DNA of 64,000 nt from Tubulanus polymorphus (GCF_964204645.1 NC_134028.1:1984001-2048000), one strand, 5' to 3'; positions 23,707-41,858 are shown, counted from the stretch's first letter. The notes: generated by a model not told the origin, from the sequence alone. Numbers and translations are program-made.

Positions 23707-26700
23707 ATGAGATTAAGTCTAGATCTTATTACGTATTTGGCAGGTAAGTTTCACGGCGAGGTTATATCCATACACTTAATTTCAATTTTTCGTCAATGAT
23801 CAAATTCTTAAAAATACTGCATTCCTCCATGGTTGTTTATAGCTCTGAGAAATCGTCAAAACAACATTTTTTTCGATGTGACGTGAATTGGATTTTAAGA
23901 AGTTGTGCCACCTTTTTACTTTTTGTCTTTATAAAAGCTTATTTAAAAAGTTCTATGTTCTTGATGATCAAACAGCGATTGCATGATGTGTTTTTCGAGG
24001 TGTTTACGAATATATATGTGATAATATCGACTATATATCTTTAAATTATTTAACATCATCCTCGGTCGGGACATTTCTTGCTGCCAATACGGTGCATATA
24101 ACTCTTCTGGCGAATAATAAAATATTCACTAGGGGAATAGCTGCATTTGTTAAGGTTTTTATTGTTTAACTTCTAGGGTTGTTCATAAATGGCGGTTAAT
24201 TGCGACAACCAACACAATAGAAAGTATACTTATCATATCACGAGAAAACGAGAAGAACTTATGATATTGAATTAGTTCATTTTCAATGAGTTATTTCTGA
24301 GTCAAATCCTTACTAATGTAGAATCAAATATTACTGTGGAACTGGATACTGGAGCCGATAGTTTGAGAGTCAAATCGACAGTTAATAATGTGTTGTTTTC
24401 AGTTATTCTGAATTACTTAACTTATCATTCTACCTGATTTTACGGATTTAACATCGGATGAATGATTTTCCTTTTTTCACTTCATATAAAACGGTTTGAT
24501 GGTATTCTCTTTCGGTCTATCCCTCGGCGTTGCGCTGGAAATCAGATCATTAACGAGACGAACGTTTCTGATCAATTCGGGTCCACGGATCGCTTTCACT
24601 CTGTATCAATAGCCCTAGACAATTAACATACACAGTTCCGAGCTCTTCGTATTTATTCATATATGAATTATAGATCTAACAGAAACATACCGCATCCATA
24701 GTTCTAGAACAAATAATATTTTGATAATAATGATGATGATAATAATGATTGTATATGCCGAACTTATAATACGTTATAATATTTCTTTTGATGCAATTCT
24801 CTTCATAAATTTACTCAACGTAGGAACTCGTAAATAGTAGAAGGTGGAATGATAATAACAATGATAAACAATTGGTTTGTAAGATTCGTATTAAGAACTA
24901 TTTAAATATGTGATCATTACTAGTATAGATATGAATCAATGGGTGCACTAAGCGTATTACTGAAACGATTCTAAAGATAATTCGATGGTTTCGTCTAAAT
25001 ACATATATTCGAACAAAGTTCAGGTGTCTTCTTCCTATAGATGAAAATGAATTCTACGTATTCTATTTATCGTCGAAAATGTATAATATTCTATTCTAAT
25101 TTCTGGAATGAAATTATTTTTTTATTGGGTTTTATATTCTGTAGTTAGTGCTGTATTGATTGTTATGGCTGTCAGTTGGAGTGATCGCGATTTTGATGAC
25201 GGTGGAAAAGGTAACTAAACGACCTCCATATATAATTCAACGATGGACGATACTGATGTTCATTTCCGTTATGATGCGTATTTCAAATCCTCCATTAGTA
25301 AATTACAAATGGCCTCGTTGTGTTGTAAGTGGCCTGAGTCAAGCTTGAGTTAAAAGCAAATTATTTGAATAATGCATGAACAATGAATATGTATGAAATA
25401 ATTCAAGCTAAATGGTCAAATATGGATATGGTTATGGGAAGAATGAGCCCCGTTTTGTAAAATAATGATATTCTTATATTTAGAATTATACGAAGACAAT
25501 GTATTATCTTTCAAACATCGTGCTAAGAGGTAAGCAACATATCTTTTATCGATCACTTAACACACGAATCAGTTCATGAACATTTACCTTTTGTACGAAA
25601 TAGTCTCTATCCGTACTTTTTATTTCCTCCCAAGAGCGGCCCAAAAGAGACGTTCAAACGTCGTGCAGAAGATGAAAGTGCAAGCAAATAAAGATAGGTT
25701 AGCTGAAGTTTGAGATATTTCAAAAGGATTTTCAATATCCGATGGGTCCAAATGATATTGCTTTCATGCGACCTCGTAATTTTCTTTTTGTCAGATTTAA
25801 AGATCAACTGAAAAAGATTATTCCAATTAAAGCAACTAAAACATTTGTCAAAAGCCTTGCAAATAACTTACAAGAAAAATCAAACGGTCGACAGAAAACA
25901 CTGATGTCCGGTAAAAAGATTTCCCGTCCAAAACCGAAGTCTGTTAAATTGGTAAGTTTTATCCTATATCGTTGAATCGAACCCGTGCTGAGAGATGTGG
26001 ATATCCGAAAATAAACAAGTAGAGCTTATACGTCACATCATTGAAGAATTTTTCCCTTTGGAAATTATGAACGTTGTGCAGAAATTCATTCTGTAGCTTT
26101 AATCGGTCACTATATATAGTTATAAATCTCTCTCGATTCATTCTATTCTAGAAAGTGCAATTAAAAGCAAAATCGAACCGACTGAAGAAAGCTAGAGAAA
26201 ATAAATTGGTGTGTAACGCCAATATCGATGCTGTAACATTAAAGAGGTACTCGGGTCACTTCGAATCAAATGATATAACATAAAACGAATATTAATTATT
26301 TGAAGAAATTGAGGAAATTACTGATATATATGGTGCAAAATATGAATAGTCATGGTAAAGATTTTTTTGAAAATTAAATGAAAAAAATCTTAAATAAAAT
26401 AATGATATCAGGATGTTCATTACATCGTGTTTATATGCGAAACAAACACAAATGAAAGAAAGTACTCACGTTGAAATGATATTTCCAGTAAACTTGTAAA
26501 CCTTCGAAATGATAATTGCCTGAAGAAGATACCGTGTAACGTCATTATGGACGCTGTTACCAACTATAGTAAATCAGCGGAATTCCCCAGAAAACCAAAG
26601 GTTAGTATAACGTGATTTTTCATTATTTCTAGATATCATAATGAGTGTTGATTGAAATCGGTATTCTCTTTTTCAGCCATCCGTATTAGGAGCAATGTTT

Positions 26701-29700
26701 TGCAGATGCATGTATTCATTCAACAAACTCGTTGATAAAACAGATTTCAATGCTGCTGTCAGTAAAATGGTCCACGTAATGCCTGACTTGACAACTAGCT
26801 GTCGTAAACGATACGTGACAAATTTGAACGTTGATCAATCGGTCCTGTCAGCGATGGCTGATGTGAAATTGAATAAGGACCAGGTATTTATTTGAGTAAA
26901 CACTGAAAACCCAGTGAACATTGATTCTAACGTTTGCATTCACCGAAAGCTGCAATTTTGTTCTATTTATTTATTTCTAGTGCATCGAACTCACAAAAAG
27001 CTACGTCCAGAATTCAGGGGTAAAACATTACAATTCATTAACATAAGGAGACCATTCCGAATAGTTTCTAATATGTTTTTATTCATGTTTATAGGCTATG
27101 AGTCTGTCGAAGTTTAACGATATACCGAAGACGTGTCGCAAACGACTATCGGCGCAACTGTTCGAACAAGTTCGATCGAGCGTCAGCGACGCAGCATCCG
27201 CTAAACAACTTCTACAATCTACCGATATTGATGACCTTGAAGATGACGCAGACGATGACGATGACGACGACGATAATGATGAGGAAATGATGGAAGATGA
27301 TCCGAAAATAGTGGAAGCGGATTGCTCGTCGAAGTGTGGTCCATCGGGGCAGGATATTCTTACTCTGGAAACGGTACGGTCACCACATGTCCAGGTCGGA
27401 TAAGACAATGAGAAATGCTTCACCGCCTCTTACATATTCTATTTCTATGTGTAACAGGCGAAACAGTTTTATAACCAGTTCGACGGTTCCGGTAAATTAG
27501 CGATGGTGAAATCAAGTATCGGCCGTTTAGTTTCTATGAAAGTTCTGGATGAATTACCGCTCGATGATATCCGCAATATCGACGAAGAACACTGGGATAA
27601 TCAGTTCAGAAAACTTGACAAACGACAGGTCCGTTTACAACCAGCGATAAGTTTCAAACAGCTGATTAGCTTTTATTATATCTGATAGGATGACATTAAT
27701 TAAACAACTTATGAATACTTTCACAAAATATTTCTTCAAACGGCTTTACTTTGAAATATAGAGTAGCAAGTAATGGCAACCAATGCATTGGAAGAGCGAC
27801 TCGCTCCTCAAGTTAAATAATGATAGAACATCTCTAAAATATTCCCTGTGTTTTATGAAATTCATTTGCAAGATTATCATCTTTATTTCGTGATTAGATG
27901 CGGTCGGTTTTTCGTCGGCTGCGACAGTCTCTCGGCTCGTTCACCAGCGTTAATCTATGGAAACTGGGTAAAATGGCGGGAATGCTGAACGCTGAGGAGA
28001 TCAAAACGATATTCAACAACGCGGCCAACAGAACGGAAAGGTCTGAGGTTTTAAGTAGTTTTTGCGACATAGAAGACGAACTCGATGACGATCAGGTAGG
28101 AAAGGATATTATCTTCTATTCTATTTACGAAGATGTTGCGAGAATTTCTTTCATTTTTCTACAGCTCGATGCGTTGACGAACTTGGCGTATGAGGATCTC
28201 GAAACTAATGGTTACGAAATATTAACGGACGAAGAAACAATGTCGGCTCAGGCTTGTCTCCTCAAGAGAATGAAGTAAGTGGCAAATATTCTTGATGTCG
28301 GATTATTTCATCGATGATTTTTAATCTTTTTTCTAATCTTTTCTAATCCAAGATTATTATCATCATATATTATTATGAAGACATTTCTAAATCATTCTGC
28401 CGTTTGAAAACTAGGAAATGAAAGTATCATAATGTTATTAGGTAGAGACATTTTAGGTTTATATCTCAAAATGCTATTTCAGTCCCTACGAACTGGTTCA
28501 ACAACTTGATTCTGCCGAGAATGTTACGGTCATGTGTTCGTTATTGGGATATCAGAAAATGCGCGGTAGACACACTCGAACTCCGTGGCCAAAAATTCGT
28601 CGTGCATTCTATGACATATGCAAAGAAGTGATCATTTATTTAACTTTCTCTTTTCATGTGTCGTGATTATATCATTACTCATCTGTAGATATTTTGTCTT
28701 AACGCGCGCCTTTGTTTTTCGTACGTTACAGGTAATTTCTGATATGCCCTTGTGTTATTTCGGAGATATGGTGTTAGAAGCTACTGCTGAAGAAGTCGCT
28801 AATATGACTGACGAAGATGTCGACGAATGTTGCCCTATCTTACAAATTGAAATAACAGATGGACCGCTGAGAACGGCTTTGAAACAAAGATGCATAAAAA
28901 AGTCAGTGATATTTTTCATATCTTTTGAATAATGATTATTGGATGAAGTTTACCTTTAACGGCCGTCTTGTTTCCAGCCGATCGCTATCTGAGATGAACT
29001 CACTAGATTTTAGTGCAATCGGAGCTTTTCTACTCGAGATGAGCAGCGCAGAGCTAACAGATATCAACCAAGTAAGTAACAGCTTCAAGAAATGGTTGAA
29101 TTCATGAATAATCCAAATGAAAACCATCGAGGGTCTTTTTAGACGGAGATTGCGCCAGTTGTAAATGATGTAATGTCAGATATAAGAGAATTGGAGGTGA
29201 AATGTAGGGAAGACCCGACGAGTGAGGTATGCACGAATATTGAACAGTCGAAACGGAGAATTTTCCCGATTCTATTGAATGCGATACAGAGCATGTCCGA
29301 GGACGAAGCCCGAGAACTATCGGCTAGGAGAAGGCGAAAAAGATCAGGTAGGGATAGAGGAAAAAAATCGAAAGCTTTTTACTCCTCTCTCGTTTCTGTT
29401 TAAATGGCATAACTAATATTTCTATTAAAGTCTGTACCTCGTCATTGAGTTGCGAAACGATAAAAGCGATGGCCGCGAATATTTACGTAACGACAGATAG
29501 TGAAATAAACGGTATGTGCCCGGACGAGTTTACGTGTGCGGCGTGTACATTCGGCAATACCGCGAAATGGGACCAGCCAGAAGTTGCTGCAATCATACGA
29601 CGGGCCGGAAAGGTAAACATAAGTACAGTCAACCCCTGGTATAACGCCCACATCGGTGCAGAACGATTTTGGCGGTATAGAGAGTATGGCGGTATATTGG

Positions 29701-32700
29701 GAGTGTTTTACCTTGGTGTAATCATTTGAATGATACAAATCACTTTGAATTGGGGGGGGGGGGTGGTATATGGGAGGTGGGTATATCAAGGGTTGAGTAT
29801 ATTTCATTGAGAATTTCTGAAATTCACGTACTTTATTAAATGGATATGAATTATATGTCTATATATCATATAGTCTTGGGGAGCTATTTCAACGTGGAGC
29901 ACAGAAAATACCGCTTGTCTGGGTAGCACATTATCAGGGCTAACCGTAACCGAGATCGGAGACCTGAACATGGTTTCTATTGATGTAATCACTTCAGTTG
30001 GAAGATACAGCCTTTGGACTGAAGCACAGGTAACGAATTCCTGTGAGAAACCTATATAAAACTCACTTCAAAACTTATCTTAGGAAAAGCATAAATGCAT
30101 TATATCTATTGTTATTCATAAAGGGACAAGCGCTGTTAGATAGATGGATGGAACAGAACAATAAAACCGTGTCAACTTTGAGTGGGACTGATCTACAAGC
30201 GATTGGGAAACTAATGTGCAGTATGTCTTCCGAAAATATCACATCACTGGATCAAACTTCTTACCGGTAATTATCATTCATTCCTCTTCGATATCGCAAC
30301 ATCCCAATCTGAGACTGGTAGCTTTTTTTTTATTTCAGTGATGCCATCGTTTCGCTTGGTGGATTATCCTGTTTGAATAATTCACGCCTCGAAGCTCTGA
30401 AGTCCAAAGCTTTAAGTGTTTACGGAAGTTTGGCATCTTGGGGGCCAACTACCATTTCAGCTTCGGGAAAAATACTAAGTAAGTAGTATCAAAAGGAATG
30501 TGAATCGTTGGTTTTACCTTTCCCGCCTGAGATGAACGTCGTACTAGCTCTGATTCTCATGATTTGCTTTTTTCAGCTGTCCTCTCAACCAATGAAGTAC
30601 AAGCGTTGACAGCCGTACAGATAATCGCCATCTCTCCAACAGTTTTTGCTAATATGGCTAATATTGCAGTAAGACATACGAGAGTCAAAGTCTGTTATGA
30701 TGCTATCCTAAATGCCATCGCTCGCTTCACGCCAACATTTTCAGAGAACAAATTTTGCTCCATCTAACTCTAATTCGATGAAAATACTAAAACACAAATT
30801 TAGTTATAACGCCATGTTTCCAACGGTGGCATTAAAACAGACTTCGACTGTAGATTAGCGTGTGCTGCTTGCCATAAAAATCGGAATCTATTTGTCACGA
30901 TCATTTTCTCAACAGAGTTTCACCAGTGATCAAATGTTGAATGTGACCTCGGCGCAAGCATTAGCGGTCAGCAACTCGACTCTTGACAGTCTTTCAAACG
31001 AAACCAAAACGATCCTGGAAAACAAACGGCAACCGGATGAAGATGAGCTGGTTGTCAATATACTAGTAGACGTGACTGGAGCTACACCAACTGGTGAAAC
31101 TAATACAACTACCCCTACTACTGGTCAAACTAATACAACTACACCTACCACTGTGACAAGTGATACGACTTCAACTATCACTGATGGCACAGATTCCACT
31201 CAGAGAACCTCAACTCGCAATCCTGTATCTAGTAAGTCAATATCAAATTGGTCCTTTCTAAACAAATAACTAAAATCTTATAACGTGATCCGATAAATAA
31301 CCTGTTCTTCAGCGTCTTCGCAAAGTTTTGTTAGATCATCGTCCGGTGCTCCGGGCACGACGCAAACAGCAAGTACAAACCATCACAGTACAACTCATGC
31401 TTATACGAACCACACGTCATCGAGCTCAACTACTGCAACAGCAACTCATAGTTCTACTGTTGCAATGTCTACCGCTTCCACCGTAACTACGATGATTCCA
31501 ACTACAATGCCCGCAATTACTCCACCACCGCAAATAAACATCGATTCCATACAGGTATACTTATAAGTTTCATCTATCTTTTCTATATTACTGCAAAAAT
31601 ATTCGAAATTCATTCTTTTTTTCAGATAAGTATCGCTGGTCTGTCATCTGTTGATACTGCATCAATGAGCTCGGTTGATAAAGAAGGTCTTACAGCTCGT
31701 GTTTCCGCAGAGCTCTCTACTAAAATAAACAATGGAATGATCACTACTGACTTTCTTAAAAAGTAAGTGATCATTGTTTTTATCAAGAGCCGCATATCGT
31801 GAAAATCTGGATAGATTTTCTCATATACGGGTCCATTTTTCAGCGCTTTGAAATTCACTAATACTGAGACATTGGCGAGGTTATCCACCACACAACTCAA
31901 GGAAGCATTCAAAAACATGACTGAAACAGAAATTGCGAAAGTAGTGAGTATTAGGGAGACGAGCACTGTGGACAAAGATTACTTTATTAGAAATAGCACG
32001 ATGTTAATAGCCTTCCAACTTCTTTTTCCAGCCTAAAAGTGTGCAGCAATCAATTGGTAATCGGGTCGGCAAAGAACTGGTCACAAATATGGCGAGCATG
32101 TCCACATCAGATAAACAAGCTGCAATTATAAGCAACAAACAAATGTTGGCTACTCTTCCACGGAGCGATATCATTTCCATGATTAGTAACATGGTAGTGG
32201 ATTATTCAATGATGAAACAACTTGCCAGCGTTGCTCTTGGCAAAGATGCGTCTAAGGTCCTAATGCAGAAGTTTCTAGCAGTTGTAAGTACTACCCCGTG
32301 TTTGTCCAAAACGGGTCATTGCCGGCGTGTAATTTCTTGTTTTTCTTTCGGTTAGACTCCAACTGCGAACCTAACCTATACCGTCATCGCAAACTTACCA
32401 GCATCTTGTACCGCTGTTATGCCAGTAAAGACCTTAAAGGATATTAGTAAAACAGAAGTGCTTCAAGCGCTTGGACATTTTATCAACGGAGCAGATGAAA
32501 TGGGTTTTTCTGGCAGACCATTGACTGTTGACCCAACATTAGTTTCGGTGTCCGATAAGGTATAATCACTACGAAATAACTGAAACATTTTGAATATTAA
32601 AAGAAAGATGTCCTGGACATTGTGAAATTGGTTGTCTTCTGTCGTAGATATCCCCGCTTTCATCATTGGGCTCAACGGATTGGCAGAAAATAGTCGAAAG

Positions 32701-35700
32701 CACTCAAATGGTAAAAGTTCTCAAAGTTGAGGATATAAACGCGGCTAACTCCGCTAAAATATGTCTAACAACTGCTCATACATCGAGTATGGATCGAAGC
32801 CAGGTTTGTACTTAAAAGAAACGCAAATAATCGATTGGATTGGTAAAATGTCTGACAAATCCAAAAAACAGTACGTATATGATCTCGTGTATATCATTTC
32901 AGTGTTCAGCATTTTTTGCAAAGTGCAAATCTACTTTCGGTTCCGTTTCTACTCAATCTGCCAAGTACGGGGCTTGTATCAGCGGTATAACTGAGGCCGA
33001 TATAGACTCTACCAATAACGCAGTCGAAATCGCCAAACATTTATGTCCCTATGCAGAACATTTGACAGATAACCAGGTATAATCAGACGATGAACGTAAT
33101 CACCTTCGTTGTTCTTGTAGGAATATGATCAGTTCAGGGAAAAGTTGGAATAGATCAATCATGATTATGTATTTGCTTTTTTCTTTAGCTAACAAAAATG
33201 TCGACCAAGCTCCGTTCAAATTTAGTTGCATCAATCACTGATTCTGTTGCGGCCGAGAAACTGTCCTGCTTCGTCAAACTGTTACCGTAAGTGGAACTTC
33301 GAGACCTTTCTACCTTTGCCAAAAACTAGAATTTGAATAATGTGTATGATGAAAATAATGCGACATTTCGGTGTTCAGGGTCACAACAATATCGACGTCT
33401 GGGAATGCTGGTTCGCTATGTTTGTCGCTAGGTTATACCGAAATGGATTCCGTTAATGACACGACATTATCCGAAATGAAAACTACTTGTTTACAGGTTG
33501 GTTTAAACGAAATGATATAAGATACATAAAGATATATCGGCTTTGCTATTTCAACGTGGCGTCGTTAATGATCATTTCAGACGACTACGCAGTTGCAGTA
33601 CTTGGGTCAACTGCTCAGGAGTCTGACGCAAGCGGAACTAACGGCGAGATCGGACGCAGAGATTCTTGCTGGTTTAGATAAGTTACAACTGTATATGGTA
33701 GATGCAACTGCTCGGTCGTACCTAGCTAATCGAGCCCTCAATCTTCTTCTGTAAGTGACCCACCTCCAATTTCTCATGCGATTATCTCTATCAGAAATTT
33801 TTCCCTGTAATTCGGTACGAATAAAAACACAATTTTACTATTTTCGACGAAGGAATGGAAGTGTCGACTACAGTACATTGACTGCAGTCCATTTGACACA
33901 ATTGGGTACACTACTGATGGAACTATCTAACTCGATTTTGCAAGGCCTTAAAAAGGTACAGATAACTTTGGTGGTTTCATTTCGATAAGCTTTAGAAATT
34001 TTACCATTTTGCTTACGTCTTGTGCTGATATTTCTCTCATGTTACAGACTGAATTAAGCCAGTCGCTTTCAACTATTGCTGGGTATTTTGCCACCCAGGA
34101 TAATTCCTGTGCGACACGAATCAGTTATGGTTATTCCGACGCATTCTGTTCGAACAGCGCCAATAAACGATCCAATCTAATCAACTTTATGATCAGCGCC
34201 AGCGCTTCAAATAGTAGACGAAGAAAGAGGTGTAGGTTTTCAAAGGAAATCTATAAATCTATAAATATATCGAAATATATTGAATTTCCAATAGATTTGT
34301 TTCGGATTCGAATTTTGCATTTCAGCAACTTGTGCATCTACAACGCTGACTTGTAATCAAATCAAAGATTTGGGATCAGCTGCATCTTCTCTGACCACGG
34401 CACAAATCGAAGGTCTCTGTCAAACGGAATATGAAAATTGTGCTGAAACGTTGGGAATGATCAACGATTTTACATATACCCAGTGGCAGTATGTAGCTGG
34501 TCGGGCTAAAGCGGTAAGTATTCAATTAATTTTCATTTTTGCATCGTTGACGAAATTGTGATCATCTTGGCAACATAGATCATCTTGTGAAATATGTTAT
34601 CTTGTAGTATTTTGGGAGTCCGTCTACTTGGACAAGCTCGCAAATAGCCCAGGTCGGCGGAGGTGTCGTCGGTTTGACGGATGCTGAAATCGCTACTTTG
34701 GAAATATCAACAGTAGAATCGGCGTATGCAATTGGTCAATCGCGAGGCTGGGATTCGCATCCCAACCCCGCTTATGCGGTTAGTTCATAATGATTGATTA
34801 TTCACTAATATCGTTCGTGGCTTCTCAATTTCTGCTTTTATTTCTCTGCTTTTTTTGTATGATGCTATCTTTTGTTGAAGTTGGTGAAGTTGTTCGAGCA
34901 GTTTTTAAATTGGACACATGCGAATCAAGTTTCGAGTATCTCAACAACGGATATGCGTTTAATACTGAATATCGCGTGCGGAGCTCAGCCTGAAACTCAT
35001 ATCGATATCATGCCTCATACAGTCGTCGGGTACAAATCATATTTCTTATTACGTAAATCTTAAGTTTCTTTCGTTTAATTGTCACGTTTTAACGAAAAAT
35101 AGCGCGTTCGTTTTCCGCGTTTTAGGTGTTTGTAAAAAAAACACACCAAATCCTATGAGCATGATGTCTCATCGCCTGTGATATCGTCTTATTTTTCTAT
35201 AACAGACCCGCAACGCGTGAACTGGGATTACTGAAAACTTGTAGCTTCAATCAACTCACTAAATATGCCGGAAAAGCGGCCGAATATTACGGAGGTGATG
35301 CTGAAACGTGGTCAAATGCCCAAGTCTCAAATCTTGGACATCTTTTGGGTGAGTGTTGGAGTCGATCAAAATATATACATGGAAGGTGACTATATTGGTT
35401 TTAGTAACCAATCGGGCAGCATGCTGATATTTGACCACGAAATGATGTGAAATGTTTTTTGATTATCAATCATAGGTGGTTTACCTAAAAACCAACTGAG
35501 TAGATTAACGACGACTCAAATAGCGCAGATTTCCCGCGCCGTCATTGCTAAAATACCACCCACTCAATTTACTGTAAGTATGAAAGATCTGAATATATAC
35601 GAACTTTTCTTCGCATTTCTAAGTCATAAAAACGAAATGATTTTCTCTATTTTCATTTTTCTCCTAGGCTTTTACTGCAACGCAACTTCGTTCATTTTCT

Positions 35701-35986
35701 ACCACTCAAGCGATAATGGTTACTGATCCACAATATAACGCTCTCGGAGGTAGTCAGAAAACGGCTATTGATACGGTTCTTCAGACAGCGGGTGTCGGCA
35801 ATTCGAAAGGTAACGTAGCCGTACCGCTTAGAGAATCGTCACAACGTATTGAAAATTAGTTTTATCATCATTTCTATTCATCCTTGTGAATTTTTAGATG
35901 GCGGCGCTTCTGTTGCGAAACCGACTGCTCTATTCGTCGCAGTAACGTTCTGGATCAGCTGCGTTCTAATTACTTGGGGACAATAG
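23707..35986 (+). CDS. Mesothelin/stereocilin/otoancorin-like surface glycoprotein
   Basis: A 41-exon gene giving 2024 aa with all phases consistent. Exon starts: 23707, 25145, 25484, 25795, 26152, 26489, 26677, 26981, 27095, 27458, 27898, 28165, 28483, 28732, 28978, 29143, 29431, 29874, 30124, 30339, 30577, 30916, 31313, 31626, 31844, 32032, 32356, 32648, 32903, 33189, 33379, 33581, 33853, 34048, 34326, 34608, 34881, 35206, 35476, 35668, 35898 (stop 35984-35986). A signal peptide is split over exons 1-2. The body is many short helical repeats (L.T.Q...LG..., LTDAEIATL, LSRLTTTQIAQIS) as in the mesothelin superfamily. A Thr/Ser-rich mucin-like linker is at 31078-31540, an aspartate run at 27236-27300 and a basic stretch at 29325-29345. 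The protein ends in a hydrophobic tail (FVAVTFWISCVLITW), as expected for GPI attachment. Family relatives act in cell adhesion and in acellular gels of the inner ear; the role here is unknown. AATAAA at 36019-36024. Confidence 0.82.
29752..29763 (+). repeat. Poly-G tract (12 G)
   Basis: A run of 12 G in an intron of the mesothelin-like gene, followed by TGG-rich sequence. Its length is likely to be unstable, and it could be miscounted in sequencing. Confidence 0.8.
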
Positions 35987-37081
35987 AGCTTCACATGTTT
36001 GTCGTGTTTGATCAAGTTAATAAAAATAAAAACGTTCACCGGCACGAACAATTAACTATATGGTATTTTTTAAATAAATGTAGCTAATAATGCGATATCA
36101 TCTCTTTGAATGATGCCCTTTCATTTCAAATGTATAAATTTCTTTTCAATACATTTTTTGTTTTTCACTTAAGATCGGTTAATCGAATAACATATGTATA
36201 AACGTATATTGCATGTATGAAATATTTTACAATTCGATTTTTAAATAGACAATCACTGCCACATTTATAATAAAGGTACCGGTACATAAATTTACAGTTT
36301 CGGGTTGGTTGTTTACATAACATATAGACGCTCACAATCGCAAAGCGTTAAGCCAAACGCACACGACGCTGGGAAACTGGGAACTGTTTCCCTGCGCCGT
36401 GTGCGTTGGGCTGAAGTTTCATTATTTATCCTTGTAACGAAGTTTTTAAATTATGTCAATGTGATTTTATATATCCAATAAAGATTTCTGTGATCTTAGT
36501 CGAGTAAGATGGTGTTACGTATTTGCAATTACCACAGTCAATCTGTCGTTACTAAGGCGGAACTGGGGAATTTCTACAGCATCCTAGATTTTCTACAATT
36601 GTCCTGGTTCTAGGGTCAAATCAACTAATACCGGAAGCTGTGTCTATTGATCAGATGGTTGCAGGGGACTGGCTTTACCCGGTAAGTGGCCTTTGCTGCA
36701 ACGATCTCGGGGACAACGTTCCTCAAGAGTATGTTCGTCAATTCATCTACTCACAAAATCATCTGCCTCTTAACGTGTCCATTCAAACTCTTATAATCCG
36801 ATTGATCCATACAAAAATAATCAAACGACAAATTCGTTTTATCATCATACATATCTAAAATAAGTCACATGTTTTATTTTCATTAACAATTCCCATAATT
36901 TCAAATGCTCGATTGTTTTTAGAAAACATGATATTAACAAGAGAAAAACTAAAGCACACCACTGCAAATATCGAGGTATTTATCGTATAGCACAGAGAGC
37001 CAGTACTGAGCTAATGAAATACAGTCTATATATAATGCACAATTCCGTTGTCACTAATTACCGGGTACACAATTTTTGTAA
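35987..37081. other. Convergent intergenic interval, mesothelin-like to IVD
   Basis: 1.1 kb between converging genes, holding both 3' UTRs (AATAAA at 36019-36024 on plus). It includes the near-palindrome at 36351-36412. The open frame 36640-36858 has no similarity I recognise and no support as a gene. Confidence 0.5.
36351..36412. repeat. 62-bp near-palindrome, dispersed family
   Basis: AGCCAAACGCACACGACGCT and its inverted partner AGCGCCGTGTGCGTTGGGCT-type right arm form a hairpin (right arm CTGCGCCGTGTGCGTTGGGCT read to 36412). A half-copy (AAGCCCAACGCACACGATGC) occurs at 2401-2420, over 30 kb away, so this is a dispersed repeat. Confidence 0.65.
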
Positions 37082-40622
<3,541 letters not shown>

Positions 40623-40729
40623 GATGGTTTACTTCCTGGTTTGTCAGCTCAGTCCGAAAGATGGCGCATTCGTCGTAGACGCAATGGTAACGTGTACAAT
40701 CCGGATCTGGCTTCGGAGCATATCTATGG

Positions 40730-41858
40730 AAGCCCTGAGACGACATTGCCAGTTGCTTTAGTAGTTACCAGTTGCGAGTTGAGCGTAAACAACTGTCAAC
40801 GGCCCAGTGTAATGTGCAGTGTCGGAACGTATGGTTTTGTGCTGTTGATATAATCCCATCTGACTAAGCTTGTCGGCAGACCAGTTGGTGGGATTATTTT
40901 TTTCGGTTGAAAAAAAGAAGTAGATTGCAAGAATAAAACACAGAAAGATTTTCATAAAAAGGTTTAACACCTAAATCGATTTAATTTCTTCATTAAATCA
41001 GTTTATCTGTAGTTAATCGATTCAGGCCCCAATCCAGGATTTGCTATATTAAACTTAACTAAACGAATGACAAATTTTAAAATCAATCATATTTATTCTC
41101 ATACAACAATTATACAAAATGCCAGGAATGCTCGAGGAATTATAACGTAAGCTCCTCAAACACGTGGTAAAACAACTAGTCCAACCACCATACGGGCGTA
41201 TAAACTATAAACGAGAGTTTATACGCCCATGTCATGGTTCAATTGACATGAACATGTCGTTTTATCCCACAACAACAATTATACCTAAATGACAGGTATT
41301 TGTACTTGAGGAAGTGCCCCATTTACAAAAACATGACCTGTATTTAAAAAAAAGTCTCCAACATAAAAAAATCAAAACCAGAGATAAAAACACAAATTCA
41401 AACTGGAAAGCTTATGATTAACTAAACATTTGATTTAATTTTCATCAACTTTATTTTACAAGAAAACTAGTCTTGCCACCTTGGCTCAGAAATGATCAAA
41501 TTGGTTATTTTCTCACATGTTACATTTATATGAAGTATTTTGGAGGTATCCTCTTATATGCAATAAACAAGATAAAATTTTTCACCTGTCAATCTGAATA
41601 CAGCTAGCACAATCTACTAATTAACACTTCATATATCCTCATTTATCAGGAGACTGCTCCTCTATTTTCCATAAGGACCTTAATAAAAATAGTAATTTTT
41701 GAACCACTGAAAAGCACCACAGTGAAAAAGTTGCCCACTCGATGCAAGGGATGAATGTGTCACAATCGCACTGTGGTTTGTGAAAATATCCGATCGTGAA
41801 ACTAAACCACAGACAGGTTACTGACTACTAGCAACTGGCAACGTCGTCTCAGGGCTTA
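40730..41858. mobile_element. 1.1-kb unit bounded by inverted repeats
   Basis: The left arm 40730-40769 (AAGCCCTGAGACGACATTGC ...) matches the reverse complement of the right arm 41816-41858 (... AACGTCGTCTCAGGGCTTA) at about 90%. The interior is AT-rich and non-coding. It could be a non-autonomous DNA element or an inverted duplication. No target duplication was identified. Confidence 0.5.
41194..41228. repeat. Perfect 13-bp stem hairpin
   Basis: GGGCGTATAAACT at 41194-41206 and AGTTTATACGCCC at 41216-41228 with a 9-base loop. It lies in the IVD-NAT9 interval, inside the larger inverted-repeat unit. There is no T-run or other sign of a defined function. Confidence 0.7.

Noticed and set aside
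27079-27423. Minus-strand 114-codon frame with serine runs
   Set aside because: Antisense of the aspartate-rich exon 27095-27373 of the mesothelin-like gene.
32821-32880. Open stretch reading IIDWIGKMSDKSKKQ between mesothelin-like exons
   Set aside because: It would need an intron of about 17 nt, whereas skipping from the donor at 32804 to the acceptor at 32902 keeps phase and family similarity.
36640-36858. 72-codon frame in the mesothelin-IVD interval
   Set aside because: No similarity, splice partners or promoter; it lies in probable 3' flanking DNA.
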